A stretch of DNA of 64,000 bases, taken from the NCBI RefSeq assembly GCF_032854445.1, contig NC_088295.1, positions 8,374,501-8,438,500 of the forward strand, given 5' to 3'. The notes under the pieces are model-generated. The model was not told the DNA's origin and did no database searches. It saw only the letters and a program-made list of their open reading frames with translations. This DNA comes from Liolophura sinensis (lineage: Eukaryota; Mollusca; Polyplacophora; Chitonida; Chitonidae). Position numbers and translations under genes: made by a program. This document shows positions 47,222-59,992 of this stretch, piece after piece; position 1 is the first letter of the stretch; each line of letters starts with the position of its first letter.

Positions 47222-50111
47222 ATGCACGTTAGAACAAAATAGATGTGGCCTCTTAGATCTGTATCTACCGCTCTTTCGAAATAACTAAGGTTATATTATC
47301 CGTTGTCCTTTCAACAAAGAACTTTGCTATTGAGTACGCTCGTCGCCACGTTTGTAATTTAAATGAAAAATAAACAGCCATTATCTCAAATTAAGACAAT
47401 AATTCGCTGGGATCAGCCTTTGTTGGCAATAGGCGGAATGATCTGTAATTGAAACGTGGAATTCATTTGAAAAGAGTGGTAACAATTTATTATTTCATTT
47501 GTGCTCTTACCCATGCCATCTACCAGAATCATGCAGACTTCAGCTGTATATCATGCACATGACAGACATCATAAAGGTATATGTCTGATATAGGCAAAGT
47601 TACGCTCAAAGTTAACTTTTGCATTAAGACAGGCTGTCTGCTTGACAGAGATACCGATAGTGCTATCTACCACTTGCACTTAAACCTCTTAACGTTACAA
47701 CCATGTAGTTGCTATGGTAACGTAACGCCCACAGTGCTGGTTACTATGTATATAGTTACGTGCGCGTAACGTTAAAAAGACTTGGTGCAAGCTGTCCCTG
47801 GAATACCGATTTTAGATAGACGACGAGCAGCTGATGTTAAAGTGATACTGGTTTGTCAAAGTTGAAATTCCAGCCTTATCATGTGCACATTACGTCTGGT
47901 GGAAACTGTAATATAACATAAATACTGTTAAACATTCATGTTACGTTGTGGTTTGTAGATAAATTTATCACATCAAGTGTAAATTGGGCTTCACGCCAAC
48001 GATGGTGATTCGTAGGTAATTCCATTGCGACCATGACGACATACCCACATGGCACCGATATGAGACTGCTATCCTTTAACAACAATACTGGTAGAATACT
48101 AATATAAATAATTTATGTCCATTTTAGTATAATGGTTTTCCTATATTACCCCACATATGTGTGGATGCATGGATCTCCAAGTTGTCATTTACTGGATGAC
48201 ACTTCTTCATACAACAGACAACCAGACATCCCAGAGACCCATTTCGGAAAGGCGAAAAACAATTACATTGCAGATCTTTGCCAACAGATACGAGGAGAAA
48301 AGCTAGAAACTCCGCACGACTGATGACTTGTCACCCACGGTTGGCCCACCCGCCAGTCAACGCCATCGGATTATGCAAGATGGAACAGTGATTTTTCCAA
48401 ATCAATTCGATGCCTGAACATTTGGCAGAGGAATTGTTAATGGTTTCACATGGATATGGCGTCTGGCCTATGTATTTGAGAACACATGTAACTGGGCACA
48501 CTTGTCATCGGTCTGCTTTTGCTTCATATACCACCAGCCTGTATTAGCGGTTCATTCAATTTACAGCAGTGCTTTTAGCAGCTGCTCTCAAATAATCAAG
48601 TTCAGTTTTCTCTGAGGTCCTCCATACTTCCATGTATCCATTTGACATTAACCTTTCTAAATGTTATCTTGAGCCAATATTTTTATCGTTTTGATGAGAA
48701 TCGGGTATGTTTTGGAACCAACTGACCTGAGGAGAGCTTGCAAATATTTGTTATATCGGAGAGGCTTGCCGATTGAAAAAAGCCACGGTCTCTATTTACT
48801 ATGTCCTCTCCACGTTAATTGAGACCCATTCTCTCGCATCCTAATATCGTTTAGAGAGACAGGAGTAAGTTACTGACACGAGTGTCTTCATCCGGGGACG
48901 CTATGACACCGTCTTCCGGTTTGCCCAAGTTGACAGGAAGTCCTGGCAAACGCTGCCAAACCTCTCAGTTTGTCTGAGTTCACAACCTAGCATACCATTT
49001 GTTCATGGTGACAACAGCTCAGTCTATTCATGGTTTTATTCTGACTGTGAATTAGTTATCGCCAGACTTGTGTACCATACAAGATGACCTGCTTCATTAA
49101 GGTTTAACAAGACTAATGCTTTCATGGCGAACTGCAGTTTTTATTCCTCTAGAATAACAAAAGTCAGCATATTCATTGCATTTTCATTGTTTGTCGCAAA
49201 CAGAAGGCGTTTGCATAGAATTATTTACACACAAGCTCGTGCCCCTCAATCTACGTTGTGTGCAAAGACAATCAGTCTTCTGCTTTTGAGGATTTGTCAC
49301 GATTCAAAATAGCGTCATCATATATGCTTCAAACCCACACAGCATATTCTTGAGTATGGCGTAAAACACTTTGCTAACAAAACGTAACTAATGTTATGAA
49401 GTGTAGAAAAGAGTCTCTTTTGAAACTATTTACCTTGTCGGTGTTTTCGCATAACAGCATGTTTTTGAGCAAATAGCCACCTTCGTTCACAAACTGATCA
49501 TGTATGGAAGAGGATATAATCTACAGCCTGCGATCACATACGTGCGTACTTGAGAACATAGTGGGAGTAGATGTATATATACAACGACTTTCAAGACAAG
49601 CCAGCCCATGCAGGGTGGATGTTGCGAGTTTTCTCCTTGTGTTTTATACAAAGATCAGATATCTCTGTTGAATTCGCCCAGCCATATGGGCCCGATGACA
49701 ACCTGGGATAGTCCCTGTCTGTAGACAGTAACCATGAATAATGTCCAAACCCACACAATCTTAGCTCCTTACGCCGACGAGCTCGGCTTCCTTTTTCACC
49801 GCATGGCACACATTTGAATGACCAAACGGAAACTGATGTTTGCATATGGCACTGTATATGTACATGGTTATTTTAAAAAGCTATAGCCGTGATAGATTTA
49901 GTCACGCTACTGACCAGTGGGCTTTCCTTGAACTTTTTTTGATGGATGTGATTGCACTGTACGCTGTATAAATTTCCTATGCATTTATTTGACAGACCTA
50001 CATCATTCCGGACCCGCATTGCAGTCTTTAAGCAATAAGCGGTCGATACCGCTCGTTCAGTATATGGCCGTTTAGAAGGGATTTCATGAGGTTGGTTGGA
50101 GATCACTTCTT
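47222..50111. other. Non-coding stretch
   Basis: Short frames on both strands without features. A 29-base scrap of SINE A tail lies at 49344-49372 ('attcttgagtatggcgtaaa'). I see nothing else of note. Confidence 0.5.
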
Positions 50112-50220
50112 TTTCACAAATATGAATAACTTGCCTTCCACAAATATGAATCATTTGTCTTCCACAATTATGAATCACTTGCCTTCCACATATATGAAAC
50201 ACTTGTCTTTCACAAATATG
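50112..50220. repeat. Short tandem repeat, 24-bp unit (4-5 copies)
   Basis: The unit is 'ttccacaaatatgaatcact' + 'tgcc'. Because 24 is a multiple of three, a - strand frame (49873-50202) reads it as an 8-residue repeat, 'GRQVIHIC', at its N-terminal end. The rest of that 109-codon frame has no recognisable domain, so I do not call a gene. Confidence 0.9.
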
Positions 50221-50272
50221 GGGAACCCGATACGGTGAAACTCACACGTGAGAAGATTCCTAAGGTACTTAG

Positions 50273-50273
<1 letters not shown>

Positions 50274-50306
<33 letters not shown>
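50274..50306. repeat. (TA)n microsatellite
   Basis: About 16 AT units after 'cttaggaa'. Confidence 0.95.
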
Positions 50307-50309
<3 letters not shown>

Positions 50310-51492
50310 AGAAAATACAATAGCGTATTGGTTTTCGGTATTGATTGATAAAAGCTTATATTCCTGGAACTAACATCTGGTGTCATACCTCGGTTTTGTA
50401 AATTAAGCTTACACAAAATCAATGGGATGGAGGAAGAGTGAAACTCTCTCCTGTATGGCCAGTGAGTCCGGTAACAGAGAATGCAAGTGAAAATTTCGTT
50501 GAGCCTTAAAAACAGGCACGTTTCCTCGTCGTAGTATATAGAGGCTCAATCCCTGGCTGAATGAACCCTCTCCTACTGGTCTCTAACTATACACCTATTG
50601 CTGTTTTCTATCCATCAACTAACCCATGCTTCCCATACTTAAGCCTCTTTTACACAGTTCTTATGCAAAGGCTTTGTATTAAGATACTGCATGCATAGTC
50701 TCTGGTGTTGTCTTTCGTTGTATTTTGTTCATGATTAATTGACTGCGAATGTTTCAATCTCCAATTTCTCACTGTTCATTTGTCCATATAAAACTCAATT
50801 AAGATTAGGAAGGCCATTGATCCCAGTCAACAGTTCGGTATTGATCCGACATCGGGTCGGTTTTTCTGAAGCCTATCAAACATTGATTGCGGAGTGCTAT
50901 CTCATTCTAGGCGACTTATCAACAATTGGAGCTTAGGCTCTGACATCGATACCACAATAAAAATGTTCATATTTCACACTGACTTGTCAATTCTTTTCTT
51001 GTTTGAAAGACAGAAAGTTCCACAGCTCATTCTGGGTAAAAGAAGTTCACTATGTCCATTTTATTTTTTGTTCACTTAACGATTCAGAAAGAAATAGTGA
51101 AATAAAACAGATTTGCAATTTTGAACTCGTATACATGTACACGGCAACTTCTCAAAGAATCATTGAATTGCCAATGGAAATTATCATTAAAATGACCTAT
51201 TTTCCTTTAAAACTAAAATTCTTCTATCCAAATCTTCTACATTTTCAGTGATACATAAATGTATTGCGAAGTTTTAATCACATGCACTACAACTCCATGC
51301 AAGCAGCCAACGCATTTTGATTGAGGTTATCTCAAGTTACCTTCACAGAAACGTTCTCATTTGGGTTCTGGGCCCATAGGGAGTAAATAATGTCTGTATA
51401 TAAGATGCCATGTATATATTCAACTCTATAAGACACCCCTATTTATCTTCATCTATATCACAAACAAACACATATCGCATTAGTCACCCTGA
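50307..51492. other. Non-coding stretch
   Basis: AT-rich. Overlapping short + frames at 50739-51251 have no family features. Confidence 0.5.
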
Positions 51493-51565
51493 CTTCGCCA
51501 CGATATGCATCTGATGTTTCCGAGGTGGCCTAAAGCCATAATAATTCATTCGTCCGTTCATTCAT
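51493..51565 (+). repeat. SINE family D, 3' tail fragment
   Basis: 'ttcgccacgatatgcatctg' followed by 'aggtggcctaaagccataat' and 'aattcattcgtccgttcatt', matching 36184-36250. Confidence 0.7.
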
Positions 51566-51604
51566 TGATTTATATTCTAGGAGTCACACGCTAAATGGGT
51601 AAAA

Positions 51605-51875
51605 TTATATTTATTTATTTATTTGATTGGTGTTTTACGCCGTACTCAAGAATATTTCACTTATACGACGGCGTCCAGCATTATGGTGGGCGGAAACCGG
51701 GCAGTGCCCGGGGGAAACCCACGACCATCCGCAGGTTCCTGGCAGACCTTCCCGCGTACGGTCCGAGAGGAAGCCAGCATGAGCTGGACTTGAACTCACA
51801 GCGACCGCATTGGTTCGAGGCTCCTGGGTCATTACGCTGCGCTAGCGCGCTAACCGACTGAACCGAGGAGGCCCC
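51605..51875 (-). repeat. SINE family A, full length, with target-site duplication
   Basis: Reverse complement: 'ggggcctcctcggttcagtc', the B-box region 'gagttcaagtccagctcatg', the complete body, and a tail ending 'accaatcaaataaataaata'. It is flanked by 'aaatgggt' (51593-51600 and 51876-51883), extendable to 'aaatgggtwaaa' with one mismatch. A-box changes (a 2-base change in 'tggctcag') may have weakened its promoter. Confidence 0.93.
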
Positions 51876-51887
51876 AAATGGGTTAAA

Positions 51888-53011
51888 TGACCAAAGAATA
51901 CACATAAGGGTTTCTTCCTTTATACAATACAAATTTCGTCAAAATTCTTGCAATATTCTGCAAGTGAAATGGCACTTTTTGTATGCGTTATTCGGGCACA
52001 TGTTTTGATACATATTAGTGAATCAGCTTCTTCATCACGCCATGTAGACGACATGTATTTGCGTGTGTGTTGCAAATCACTATATTAATAGAATAGAGAG
52101 TATTTCATTATACATAGCGGAGAAACGTTTAGAAAATGTTATTTTTTATACCTTTTTAAATGCATTTAAATATTTGGCGGAGTTCTTTTAGAAGGGCAGG
52201 CCAGATTATAATGTTAGGTGTCGAGGAGTTCACAAGCTTTTACTTTCTGTTATCTAAACCATGTAGTCTATAACCCTGCACCGTTTTGGTATTACATGTC
52301 TTTTTAAAGAACGCTACCAAAGATATAAATCCCTTGTGCACGTGCAAAACATTCGTTTGGTGATACATACATGAAGCAGATCAGTCTATTTATAAATGGG
52401 AAAAAAACAATAAAAATAATACCTCGACTGTAAAACTGCCGCTAGACACCCATAGCAGGCACATTATTTCTTAATTTTTAGTCAACACAGTCCGCAATAT
52501 GTATATTAGTTCACATTTCATATTAATATTCAATAATATTTTTCAATAAAGATTCAAAGTGTAAATGTAAAAAAAAACACACTGTCTGACGTCATCTATT
52601 GACTAATTAATCATACAGTCAATAAATACCGCCCAATTCCATCTTAAATCAACCCATCAATCCCTCGATCGACCAGCCAATTGTCCTTAAGTAAAGATCT
52701 TGATGCATTTTGCCACTGGTCAATTTTCTATATAATTACTATGTATGCATCTAGTTTTCATCACTTGACCACCTCTCTGCTGCAATCAATACGTCTGCGA
52801 GAACAAGTTTATATACACTAGCCATTGACGTCGAGAATTCATGACAGTACCGTAGATACCCAGAACACAAAGGTTCTGAAAACAGATCAAAACTCATTAT
52901 AGTGTACAAATAGTTTAAACTTAAGGCCATAATATCCCTGAATCCATGCACAAACTCTCGTGTCTGTACTATTAATACATAGGTCTATATGTATCCGCCA
53001 ATAACACCAGT
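51888..53011. other. Non-coding stretch
   Basis: AT-rich, no supported exon or array. Confidence 0.55.
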
Positions 53012-53741
53012 GGCATCTCATTTAGATTTGCTAGGCACAAGTACACAAATCAAGGTGTAGGTTATCTATCACGGTTGTTAGCAATAAAGGGCTTAGTGGA
53101 AGTCTGAGACTTGTTGTCGTTTGTTTACTAAAACTCAATGGTTTCAGCAGTCTGCACAGTATCTTACCCTTCTAGAAAACTAGACAAAATCAGTCAGCTT
53201 TAATCTGTTCTCGTCTCCGTGAGTTATATATTTCATTGTATTGTAGTAATGGCATCTCATTTAGATCTGCTAGGCACAAGTACACAAATCAAGGTGTAGG
53301 TTATCTATCACGGTTGTTAGCAATAAAGGGCTTAGTGGAAGTCTGAGACTTGTTTACTTAGAGTTGTCGTTTGTTTACTAAAACTCAATGGTTTCAGCAG
53401 TCTGCACAGTATCTTACCCTTCTAGAAAACTAGACAAAATCAGTCTGCTTTAATCTGTTCTCGTCTCCGTGAGTTATATATTTCATTGTATTGTAGTAAT
53501 GGCATCTCATTTAGATCTGCTAGGCACAAGTACACAAATCAAGGTGTAGGTTATCTATCACGGTTGTTAGCAATAAAGGGCTTTTAGTGGAAGTCTGAGA
53601 CTTGTTGTCGTTTGTTTACTAAAACTCAATGGTTTCAGCAGTCTGCACAATATCTTACCCTTCTAGAAAACTAGACAAAATCAGTCTGCTTTAATCTGTT
53701 CTCGTCTCCGTGAGTTATATATTTCATTGTATTGTAGTCAT
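53012..53741. repeat. Recent tandem triplication, ~240-bp unit
   Basis: Three nearly identical units start with 'ggcatctcatttagat' at 53012, 53251 and 53501 and end in 'ttcattgtattgtagt'. Unit 1 is 239 bases. Unit 2 is 250, with an 11-base insertion after 'gtctgagacttg'. Unit 3 is 241, with two extra T's in 'gggcttttag'. Only a handful of substitutions separate them. No frame is kept. Confidence 0.97.
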
Positions 53742-55199
53742 TAGGATTGGTAAAGTGGGCTGAAAGGGCGTGTATCAGACAGAACAAAATCGACATGTCT
53801 GTCATGTCGATCTTTGGTAAACTGCAAACTGGGTCATTATCATGCAGACAGAAGGCAACTATACAGTGCTGTCCACTACTTAAGCTATTGACATGTGACG
53901 TATGCTTCCATGCATCCCGCAATGCTGATTTTAGATGTAATTATGCATGGAAATATTAGATATATGATGCATGAAATTCTTCACGAACGGTGTGGGCACA
54001 ATCTGGGACACAACTTCCTTCGTAGCCAAATCAGGGCTGGACAGGCTTCAAAACTGCTTCAAACTGACAGAAAATATCATCAGGGAATTTTCAGCCGGAT
54101 ATAAGATATACTACGATACAAAACTAGATACTTTATTACAAACATATATACATGTACACTCTGAATATGTTATATCGTTTTAAAATTGTATGTAATAAAA
54201 TATGCAGGAAAAGATTCATCTGAATCGATTTAATGCATCAGGTCTGTCATATGTAATAAATTTTCTATCTTATTTGCCATGTCTCATGACGCAACATTTT
54301 TCACCGTGGCTTGAAACAATAATCAAAAAAGGGCAAATGTCGCTAAACTTGATTAAATCACTGTCCAAATTATAATCTACGAATAAATGTATAAATAAAA
54401 GTCTTTTAAAGTGTCTTCTGTGTTTTTCTCGTATAGTAAACCACTGAGCAAATAAATGAATAAAGCTTGTGTGGATTTCTAAATCCCACACACTCTAAAC
54501 TAGAATTCATTTCAATGGCTGACTTAATTTCTTTGGGTGCAAATCATGTCTGTGTGGCATCTGATGCTAGTGGTGCCTTATAGAGGTAGGCCTGCTTATG
54601 ATTGGCCATATCAAAAAATCTGTTCACCCGGCTCGATAAACATGCAGCTAGGCCTGGACTTTATTGGGTACAGGCATACAAGTGGCCTCTACTTTGCATG
54701 AATATAAAGCACGGATACACGCATGCAGCGCCGAACATACTTTATATCTGTAATGGCTTATTATTCCTAAACAATTATGCCGGATAAATTGTTATTTTTG
54801 AAATCTTGCCCACACGTCACATTTTTAATTTACAGGCCTATTTTATGTGTAAAGTAATCATACAGTCAACCTGAGATTCCCCCATATACAAATAACCTAT
54901 AGGCGTACGTTTGCGAGAAGGCATGAAAACCACTATCTTTATCTTTTTAGTTTGCTTCAAGTATCGCTAAAGAAAAAAATAATACAAATAAAAAATGAAA
55001 TTACGATGATGAAAAAAAGGGCCTGTCGGTAGGCTACCTAGTAAAAAAAGGACAAACAAAAAACCAATGACATAAAGCAACAATGTTCAAAACAAAAGGA
55101 ACGCAGTGAGCAGTTGATAATTCCTTGTAGATACCGGTCAGTTTGCACCAGTATGGTATCATTCATTTAGATGGGCTAACGAGCCTTTATAATCTACAG
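53742..55199. other. Non-coding stretch upstream of the 55.6-kb gene
   Basis: Small overlapping frames on both strands, none recognisable. AT-rich until about 55.1 kb. Confidence 0.5.
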
Positions 55200-55590
55200 A
55201 TTACGTCAAATCGATAGGACCTTTACACAAATGTCCGCCAGGGGGCGATAGACTGGTCCGAGCGATGGAGATGAAAACACGAGGCGTACATCCGGGCATT
55301 GTTTCTGACACTCGACAACAGAGAGTGCACGCGACTGGCAGTTGATGATATAAACAGTTTAGCTACTCACATGCGGATCGAGCCAGGTAGATGTGACAAC
55401 AGTACATGGGAAATATAATCTATTAGCCCCAATCACTGGTGAGAAAGCGAACGAATGATTATTCAGCAATCGCTGAAGTTGAAGTACTTTGCGCTGTGAA
55501 GCAGACTGGGGAGGACATCAAAGCTGGGCCGCGGACAAGGTCCGTGTTACAAACGGGACCCTCATCGGGCAGTGCATGTATAACTTCAAG
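55200..55590 (+). promoter_or_regulatory. CpG-rich promoter and 5' UTR region
   Basis: CpG dinucleotides are frequent here (about 20 in the first half by eye), unlike the DNA to the right. A TATA-like 'gatgatataaacag' lies near 55346, but I cannot place the transcription start. An in-frame upstream ATG at 55576 ('gtgcatgt') would add five residues ('MYNFK'). Its context is much weaker than that of 55591. Confidence 0.5.
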
Positions 55591-55788
55591 ATGGCGGAAC
55601 GGTCGACTCAAGTAGAGCTAGCCGCTGTTGGACTGTCTTTGGACGACAGGGACTTACGAATGAAACAGTTTGACAGTAGGATCGACGGGCCGAGGAGGGT
55701 AGAAAGTGTGGAAATCCAAACGATGACGAATGGGGTAGGAATAAACGGGGAAAACAAAGAAAACGAGGAGTGTTCCAAGACTGTGAAG
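55591..55788 (+). CDS. First coding exon of an unrecognised protein
   Basis: A 66-codon exon. The start 'caagATGGcg' matches the animal consensus (purine at -3, G at +4) and the donor is 'AAG|gtaagt', leaving phase 0. The protein begins 'MAERSTQVELAAVGLSLDDR', continues with a charged stretch ('RDLRMKQFDSRIDGPRR') and an acidic, asparagine-rich end ('NGENKENEECSKTVK'). It has no signal peptide or membrane segment, so a cytosolic or nuclear disordered N-terminus is likely. The preceding DNA is CpG-rich and the following DNA CpG-poor, as at the 5' end of a constitutively expressed invertebrate gene. The frame continues 9 bases past the donor to a stop. I do not recognise the family: its diagnostic domain must lie in later exons, probably beyond this window. 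Confidence 0.68.
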
Positions 55789-56724
55789 GTAAGTTGGATT
55801 TGACAAAAATATCTGAAAACTGGTCAGAAAATAACAGCGTAAGTATAACTAGTGATGTTTCACTAAACGGGTAACCATCAGTTGTTGTAGTATAGGTTTT
55901 GTTTTGTTTTTTGTGTCACCATTTCACTGATTGTCACACACGGATATGTGCTCCCCAGCTGGTGGGTGGGTCCACTAACTAAGCGTAGTGTAGGCTTACG
56001 CAGCATAGACCTTCAGCATGTACCGATAGCACAGCCTGAGTCCATTGTGTGAGTGGACATCTGTCAGTAAGTATGGCAGCTGATCACTTCATTGTGATCG
56101 CCGTTAAATCTGTGAACACACATAGCCAAAATGGATGTATTTCCTCTGCTGCATTTTACACCTCACCTAGCCTGACAACATTTGCTTCGTTCCATGCTTG
56201 ACTTCACTTGTGTGGGGTCTTTTGATTTGCATTCAGCTGCTTGTTCCAGATCGTGTGCCCTGCTACATCTCAGCACCACCATTCCCATCCAAGCCTCTTT
56301 CATTGCCCATTGTCATTGATTCAGCATGTTCTGATTGTGTATAGGTCATCAAACATCAACACTGATAAAATACATTCACATATGTCTGTACATGGTAATG
56401 GTTAGAAGTACAGATGTTATATGTACTATACGAGAAGTTCAAAACTGTTAAGAAAAATATCCTACCTGCATTGCACAACAGTGATAAGCTGTAACACTTA
56501 AGGATGATGTCAAAATGCTCACGAATTTAAATTTAATTTTTAAGAAGTACCTAAATGAAACATAAATAAAAGTTTATTTGCACAACTATGCCAGAAAGCC
56601 TATAAGTAATTAACATATGTATTTACATTAGTTTTAAATACAACTATTCAGACATGTTATACAATAACATCAAACATCATACATTATTTTTGTATCGTAT
56701 CTGATGATGGGAGCAGTTGCTCTT

Positions 56725-56813
56725 GAAAGCTCATATCAAAAACACCATGTATAGATTGGTACAACTCATCGAAAGCTCATATCCACAACACCATGTATAG
56801 CATGGTATAACTC
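56725..56813. repeat. Two-copy tandem duplication, ~45-bp unit
   Basis: 'gaaagctcatatcaaaaaca' + 'ccatgtatagattggtacaa' is followed by 'gaaagctcatatccacaaca' + 'ccatgtatagcatggtataa'. Confidence 0.9.
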
Positions 56814-56876
56814 TTCCTGAATTGGTTTTGAGTAAAACCTCTAAATAGCCAAATATTTAAACTTATTCAAATCATA

Positions 56877-56897
56877 CTGACTGACTGACTGACTGAC
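56877..56897. repeat. (CTGA)n microsatellite
   Basis: Five perfect CTGA units. Confidence 0.9.
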
Positions 56898-57197
56898 AGT
56901 TAAGGAATGGTACTGTGCATGTCAGTTTGTTACTGATGTCATTACTGTTTTTACAATGCAATTTGGAAAGGATAAAAGGGTAAAAAAAAACAATAAGTGT
57001 CTAGATGTATAGAATGGCAATCCATAATATGACATTTATGTTGTGACTTTCCCAATTCACTGCAAATGAAATGTGCCATATGACATTTAGGAATGACATG
57101 TTTCCACTTAAGACATGGTTGTAGTGAAGTGTTCTTGCTCTATTGTTTGATCAGTGATAACATGTCACGTCTTTAGGCAGGGGCTGGTTATTGACAG

Positions 57198-57324
57198 GGA
57201 TGTGAGGTGATGGCTATGACATCCAGATACAAAACTGCCCCGCTTTCGCCGAATGGTACAGGTTACACAGCTGTGGCTGAAGTCACGTCAGTTCCTTCTA
57301 CCTCCCCGTGCACTGTTATACACT
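57198..57324 (+). CDS. Probable second coding exon of the same protein
   Basis: Bounded by an acceptor 'ttgacag|GGA' and a donor 'CACT|gtgagt'. It enters in phase 0, as exon 1 requires, and leaves in phase 1. It encodes 'GCEVMAMTSRYKTAPLSPNG' and then 'TGYTAVAEVTSVPSTSPCTV' + 'IH': serine-, threonine- and proline-rich, probably disordered. 'APLSP' and 'STSP' are possible proline-directed phosphorylation sites. CpG is retained here (about five in 127 bases) although the surroundings are CpG-poor, as expected where coding constraint keeps it. Alternatively an internal ATG (57210 or 57216) could serve a shorter isoform. No family is recognised. The acceptor lacks a strong pyrimidine tract, the main weakness. 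Confidence 0.5.
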
Positions 57325-57724
57325 GTGAGTGCTTTCACCCTGATCGGAATGCTTTATCCATCCTCACTATAGTGTCTGTCGGGACAAACACTGTAGTTCT
57401 TGAATATGTATTGTAACATAAGAGAAACTCAATTTTTAGTGTTACATTACCCTTATCAGTATACAAAAAAATTGTTGTAAAAATTTACAACAATTATCAA
57501 TAGGTTACATCTTGTATGTTGTAAATCGTATGCATGTTTTCTTTTGTAACCTGCAAGATGCAATCTGCATTTCTTGTATAGATCACTTTGTCGCTGAAAC
57601 AAGACTATTACCTACATGTACATGTAAGAGTAAGGTACATGTAACATTGGTCACAATTTATTTACATACATGTACATGCCAGCACAAAACTTTCAGGTAT
57701 AGTTTTTAGAGTGTTTTTATTTCC

Positions 57725-57805
57725 TTCCACCATAATGGCGGCCGTCGTATAAGTGAAATATTTTTGAGTACGACGTGGAACACCAATCAAATAAATAAAT
57801 GAATT
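57725..57805 (+). repeat. SINE family A, 3' tail
   Basis: 'ccaccataatggcggccgtc' + 'gtataagtgaaatatttttg' + 'agtacgacgtggaacaccaa' + 'tcaaataaataaat'. 5'-truncated, in the probable intron. Confidence 0.92.
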
Positions 57806-57898
57806 AGTAGAGTGTAACAGTGATGAATAATTGGGTTACTAAAAATGATAGCCAAAAGAAAATTCGTTGTGATCTAGTATAATTTATTTACTCCCATA

Positions 57899-57915
57899 CC
57901 CCCCCCCCCCCCCCC
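57899..57915. repeat. Poly-C run
   Basis: A run of 17 C's followed by 'accccacccacacacac'. Prone to length error in sequencing. Confidence 0.95.
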
Positions 57916-58301
57916 ACCCCACCCACACACACAAAAATGTGCTTAGCGGTAGGAAGAGAAGGCATGTTGTAGCATATTCTGTAGGTGTTAGATATCAGTG
58001 TGTAGAGATAAATCTCTAAATATGACCAGGCTTCAAATCATCTCAAGTGTTGCCATAAGCTTGGTATGTACTAGCAGCGATAACAACTTAGCCAGGTCAA
58101 ACTCTTGTCTCCTTTGGGTCAAGGTGGGTGCTAGAAGGGCAATTGTAGCCACAGGTTGGGCTAGAGAACTCATATCCAACACCAGTAACCTAGTTACGAG
58201 GCTGGGACAGAGCTATGTCTGTCGGAGAGAGTAACTGCACATGTACATGTACATGCATACGCTATACAATAGATGACCTATGGATCAACATGTTTACTCT
58301 T

Positions 58302-58350
58302 AGTCAAGATTTGTCTCCTTGAGTCAAGATTTGTCTCCTTGAGTCAAGAT
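58302..58350. repeat. Short tandem repeat, 20-bp unit
   Basis: 'agtcaagatttgtctccttg' twice, then a partial third copy. Confidence 0.95.
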
Positions 58351-59968
58351 TATGAACCTACGTTGTGCCCCATTATAACAAACCCTTCTGTTTTAGCAAC
58401 AAGGTTTTTTACACATGCACACGTGTGTCAGTGGGGAGGGGGAGGTGGGTGTGGTAACAGTAAATCTTCAACCTTTTCGACCTCTGATGCACTTTTTTCA
58501 GTAAGACTGAAAATAATTACCATTATCAAAGTGATACTAAAATGACTGATTTGTGCACTAAAGATGCAGGATAGAACGTACAACTGTGCAAATTATTTCT
58601 CTACATCCCAAAGTTCTCTCAGGATGTTTCAAAATATTGGTTGCAGAGGCAGTGGTAAAGGTTGAAGAATTACAGGTAGGGCACATGTATATGTACAGAG
58701 AATGCCTACATGTAGATATGTGTACATGAAGGTTGCAAAAGTTTTGGCATCATTTACTAGGTAGCCTGTCCTGGCACCAGGTTAAACTAACTCGTCAATA
58801 TTATCTGTGTTTCTTCTGTCATCGGACCAGTCTAAATGTAGCGTTAATTAACAAGTGTTTTTTGAAACACAATCTTACAACATTCTGACATCGGCACACT
58901 GTCCATAATGATGCCAGGCCTTAATCCAAGTACAAGCAGTTGACAGATGATGGTCAGTAGGTTTGCATAAATCATGATGTCAATTACTAGGGCTGAAGAT
59001 GTACAGAAGGTATTATAGGGGTATACATATGAAAACATTGCATAGCTTCTGCCACTGCAAACCTAGTTTATCAGTCTCCTCCATTGTGATAGCTTCACCA
59101 GCTGTGGAGAAACACGGTTACACCTGTATATTGTACCTCTGAATGTGTTTCAGAGAACAGGTCATTTCTATGTTTTTTAAAATTTCCATGATACATTTGT
59201 GTATGATTATTAGCAATTCTTTGATATACATGTACATGTATGTGTGTTAAAGTAGGCTTGAACATCGGTGATGCCTGTACAGTTTGCTTTGGCAAGTGAT
59301 AATACATGGTGCTGACTGACATGGACAGATACTTGTACATGTACATTGAAACTTCATATATGTTCTGGTATAGGAACTGGACAAACATTGGAATTGCTTA
59401 TATGTGCAATACACACTGAAGATCATTAAGGGATCTACACACAAATGTAGTATATAAATGCTTGGTTTATTAGTATGTTTCGGATTATTGCATTACGTTA
59501 ATTGCAGTTAGAATAAGGGGTAAATTTGTCGCAAAAAAGAATGACTTCAAAGAAGTGTAGAGGTGTTTTACATTTATGTGTGGGTGCAGAGCTGTATAAA
59601 ATGTTTAACACAGTGTGATAGGTGGTAAGATTTGGCAATGAAATGGAACTGTGATGTACAGGTGTGGGTATGCAACAGTGTTCATGCTACTGCATGTAGG
59701 TCCTGCAGTAATGCATTGAAAAGTGTTAAGTTGCATTAATTGTTTACCTGTGCTTGTGATAATACTCTAGGCCCTAGCCAACATGTGTCAAGGTGCCCTA
59801 ATGGACTTTGTACGGTGAATTTCTCACTTTTCTCACATCACATTTCGAGATGGAATTCCTTCAGAAGATTTTCCACTTGCAAGTTTCTGGTACTTTTAAA
59901 GAATTTTGAAATTGTCTCATATTTGTATTTGGATAAAGTGGAATATAAATACCCACAATCGGAGACAC

Positions 59969-59992
59969 TGTTTTTTTTTTTTGTTTTTTTTT
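59969..59992. repeat. T-rich run
   Basis: Two T-runs split by a single G. No SINE body is attached on either side that I can see. Confidence 0.85.

Larger units (their letters stand above)
55789..57197 (+). other. Probable intron 1
   Basis: Starts 'gtaagttg' and ends 'ttattgacag'. It contains an imperfect tandem duplication (56725-56813) and a CTGA microsatellite. I see no competing exon. Confidence 0.5.

Noticed and set aside
58649-58677. Possible 29-base micro-exon (ag|AGGCAG...TTACAG|gtaggg)
   Set aside because: Joining it to exon 2 (phase 1) creates a stop codon. The pyrimidine tract is weak.
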